From Pseudomonadota bacterium (GTDB lineage: Bacteria > Pseudomonadota > Alphaproteobacteria > Acetobacterales > Acetobacteraceae): a stretch of DNA of 7,204 bases. The notes below the pieces were generated by a model. That model was not told the DNA's origin. It searched no databases and worked only from the letters and a program-made list of their open reading frames with translations. Positions 5,541 to 7,204 of the stretch are shown in pieces (within the stretch, counting starts at the first letter, position 1; each line of letters begins with the position of its first letter). The translations under genes were made by a program, and so were the position numbers. The DNA is taken from assembly GCA_021828605.1 (NCBI GenBank), contig JAJZEG010000044.1:1-7204 (forward strand). Direction: 5' to 3'.

Positions 5541-6989
5541 TTAAATCGGAAAATGCCCCGGTAAAGTCTCCATGGTAATCCAGCGTAGTTCGGTAAAAGC
5601 GTCGATCCCGGCCTTGCCGCCGAACCGTCCATAGCCGGAGGCTTTGACTCCGCCGAAGGGCATTTGGGCCTCGTCATGCACGGTCGGGCCGTTAATATGG
5701 CAAATGCCGGATTTGATTTGCCGCGCAACCCGCAAGCCGCGCGCCGCATCCTTGGTGAATACTGAAGCCGAGAGGCCATACTCGGTATCATTGGCCAACC
5801 GCACCGCATCCGCCTCGTCACGCGCCCGCACAATCGCAACCACCGGCCCGAAACTTTCTTCGCGGAATAATTTCATCGCAGGCGTCACCTGATCAATCAC
5901 CGTGGCCGCCATCAGCACCCCGTTATTCTCACCGCCATTAATCTGCACCGCCCCCTGGCCGATCGCCTCCGCCACCAGTGCCTCAATGCGGCGAACCGTG
6001 TGCGTATCAACCACTGCACCGAGCGGCGTGTTACCCGCGCGCGGATTGCCGGTCGCCATGGTCGCAACCTTGGCCGCGAATTGGGCAACAAAGCTCTCCG
6101 CCACCGCGTCCACCACAATAATCCGTTCGGTGGACATGCAAATCTGCCCCTGATTCATGAACGCCCCGAAGGCCGCCGCCTTCACCGCCTCATCCAAATC
6201 GGCATCATCAAGCACCAGCAACGGCGCTTTGCCGCCTAATTCGAGCAATACCGGCTTAAGGTTCTGCGCCGCGCGCACCGCAATAATGCGCCCAACCGCG
6301 GTCGAGCCGGTAAAATTGATCCGCCTGACCGCCGGATGATCAATCAGCGCGCCCACCACCGCGCCCGCATCGGCGGGTGCATTGGTAATCAAATTGACAA
6401 TACCGCCGCCAATCCCAGCCGCGATGAAGGCGTCAATAATCAAGCCATGGGTGCGCGGGCATAATTCCGAGGCTTTCAAAATCACCGTATTGCCACAGGG
6501 CAAAGGTGTCGCAATCGCTCGCACGCCCAGAATGATCGGCGCATTCCACGGCGCAATCCCCAACACCACCCCCGCCGGTTCGCGCAGCGCGAGCGCCAGA
6601 CAACCCGGTTTGTCCGACGGGATCACCTCACCCGCTATCTGCGTGGTCAGCGAAGCCGCCTCGCGCACCATGCCAGCGGCCAGCGTCAGGTTGAACCGCG
6701 CCCAGCCTTCGGTGGCACCTACCTCGCCCATCATCGCATCGATAAAGTCAGCCGCCCGCGCTTCCAACGCGTTCGCCGCCTTGAGCAACATCGCCCGGCG
6801 CGCATTCGGGCCATGCTGGCTCCACGCGCCCAGGGCCGCCTCAGCCGCATCGGCCGCCGCCACTGCATCCGCAACCGTCGCCGCAGCCGCCTGGGTAACA
6901 GGCTCACCCGTCACCGGATCATGCCGCTCAAACCGCGCCGCACCGCCCCGCGCCGTCCCGCCGATAAGCAAATCAACCATCGATACCAT
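5541..6989 (-). CDS. Aromatic aldehyde dehydrogenase, vanillin/salicylaldehyde dehydrogenase type
   Basis: This 482-residue aldehyde dehydrogenase closely follows Pseudomonas vanillin dehydrogenase (Vdh) and more loosely salicylaldehyde dehydrogenase (NahF/DoxF). Diagnostic stretches are GVVLGIAPWNAPIILGVRA (N149), INFTGSTAVGRII (225-237), LLELGGKAPLLVLDDADLD (base E250), FMNQGQICMSTERI (nucleophile C284), HINGPTVHDEAQMPFGGVK and a closing HFPI. It would oxidise an aromatic aldehyde to the benzoate-type acid with NAD(P), as in lignin-phenolic breakdown. Vanillin is the best guess, but protocatechualdehyde, benzaldehyde and others are possible. The start at 6989 (MVSMVDLL) has a G-rich run (minus strand of 6994-7000) four bases upstream; a second Met at 6980 is too far from it. 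It converges on the succinate-semialdehyde dehydrogenase gene with 10 bases between stops. No feruloyl-CoA genes are in view. Confidence 0.88.
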   Translation of the reverse strand: MVSMVDLLIGGTARGGAARFERHDPVTGEPVTQAAAATVADAVAAADAAEAALGAWSQHGPNARRAMLLKAANALEARAADFIDAMMGEVGATEGWARFNLTLAAGMVREAASLTTQIAGEVIPSDKPGCLALALREPAGVVLGIAPWNAPIILGVRAIATPLPCGNTVILKASELCPRTHGLIIDAFIAAGIGGGIVNLITNAPADAGAVVGALIDHPAVRRINFTGSTAVGRIIAVRAAQNLKPVLLELGGKAPLLVLDDADLDEAVKAAAFGAFMNQGQICMSTERIIVVDAVAESFVAQFAAKVATMATGNPRAGNTPLGAVVDTHTVRRIEALVAEAIGQGAVQINGGENNGVLMAATVIDQVTPAMKLFREESFGPVVAIVRARDEADAVRLANDTEYGLSASVFTKDAARGLRVARQIKSGICHINGPTVHDEAQMPFGGVKASGYGRFGGKAGIDAFTELRWITMETLPGHFPI

Positions 6990-7016
6990 TTTACCCCCCC
7001 GACTTCGCTTGTCCGC

Positions 7017-7064
7017 CTAGAGCGCGTCAGATTGACGCAGTCGCGCCAATCTGACGTGCTCTAG
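7017..7064. repeat. REP-like palindrome with 18-bp arms
   Basis: CTAGAGCGCGTCAGATTG (7017-7034) pairs with CAATCTGACGTGCTCTAG (7047-7064); the single imperfect pair is G-T, which can still pair in RNA. Three more pairs (CGC 7036-7038 with GCG 7043-7045) continue inside the 12-base middle. It ends in CTAG on both sides and lies 27 bases upstream of the aromatic dehydrogenase start. It looks like the dispersed extragenic palindromes of alphaproteobacteria. It could also act as a terminator for a gene further right, or as a leader hairpin. Confidence 0.7.
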
Positions 7065-7094
7065 CTTTGTTTGCGAGGCTGATTCACGCTTGTC

Positions 7095-7119
7095 ATTGCC
7101 GCGCATTATGCGCGTCAAT
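7095..7119. promoter_or_regulatory. Near-perfect 25-bp palindrome, candidate operator
   Basis: The core CGCGCAT-T-ATGCGCG (7100-7114) is perfect. Beyond one mismatched pair, ATTG (7095-7098) and CAAT (7116-7119) continue the symmetry, giving 12-base arms. On the minus strand it contains TTGACG, a possible -35 box for the aromatic dehydrogenase gene about 125 bases downstream, though no good -10 follows. Length and symmetry suit a TetR- or GntR-like dimer site; no regulator gene is visible. Confidence 0.45.
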
Positions 7120-7174
7120 TCCAAACGATCAGGCTTGTCTTATGAATATTCCGCCGATTGAGCGATAATGGTTC

Positions 7175-7204
7175 ACCGTCAGCGGGGGAGGACGCGCTGA
7201 CGGT
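7175..7204. repeat. Perfect 10-bp inverted repeat at the right edge
   Basis: ACCGTCAGCG (7175-7184) and CGCTGACGGT (7195-7204) are exact inverted arms around a ten-base purine-rich loop (GGGGAGGACG). The second arm ends exactly at the window edge, so the stem may be longer. It could be a terminator, a REP-like unit paired with 7017-7064, or a leader hairpin; the gene to the right is not seen. Confidence 0.55.

Noticed and set aside
6382..7020. Plus-strand open frame of 212 codons
   Set aside because: It lies entirely opposite the vanillin-type dehydrogenase gene or its upstream region, has a low-complexity Ala/Ser/Arg/Pro composition and no family signature. It is a shadow of GC-rich coding DNA.
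7135..7169. Plus-strand TTGTCT ... GATAAT as a promoter
   Set aside because: The spacing is 23 bases, too long for sigma-70, and no better -35 lies at 16-18 bases. Only the -10-like GATAAT stands out.

Overview
The window looks like a moderately GC-rich proteobacterial chromosome segment, most likely from an alphaproteobacterium. This rests on the short alphaproteobacterial-style PEP-CTERM tail, a TPR-sulfotransferase fusion and REP-like palindromes. The assignment is an inference from gene style; there is no rRNA or other taxonomic marker in the window. No tRNA, rRNA or CRISPR array was seen.

Left part (1-1015). The left edge holds the end of an IS481-type insertion sequence: the first 20 codons of its transposase on the minus strand, then a terminus at about 118. 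A GCTAGC target site follows, and then the 3' half of a PaaI-like hotdog thioesterase gene in frame. The simplest reading is that the IS inserted into the thioesterase gene and broke it. Beyond a GC-rich hairpin lies a minus-strand VapB/VapC toxin-antitoxin pair whose genes overlap by 4 bases. A 19-bp palindrome touches its probable -10 box and is a good candidate autoregulatory operator.

Middle (1095-4147). Two minus-strand genes 29 bases apart form a probable operon: a secreted PEP-CTERM (exosortase-sorted) protein, then a large TPR-sulfotransferase with a GTG start. Upstream of the first gene is a textbook sigma-54 -24/-12 promoter (TGGCAC-N5-TTGCA), followed by a leader of about 135 nt. 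Sigma-54 control of PEP-CTERM genes through the PrsK/PrsR two-component system is known in other bacteria. The notable point here is a sulfotransferase apparently read from the same promoter. The 474-base gap up to the next gene is regulatory: it contains an AT-rich tract, three TTACAA half-sites and two inverted repeats.

Right part (4148-7204). Two aldehyde dehydrogenase genes converge, with only 10 bases between their stops. The plus-strand gene is a GabD1/Sad-type succinate-semialdehyde dehydrogenase. The minus-strand gene is a vanillin/salicylaldehyde-type aromatic aldehyde dehydrogenase. They belong to different subfamilies, so they are not a duplication. Upstream of the aromatic enzyme, 6990-7204 has no gene but holds three strong palindromes in a row. 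The one nearest the gene is an 18-bp-arm REP-like hairpin.
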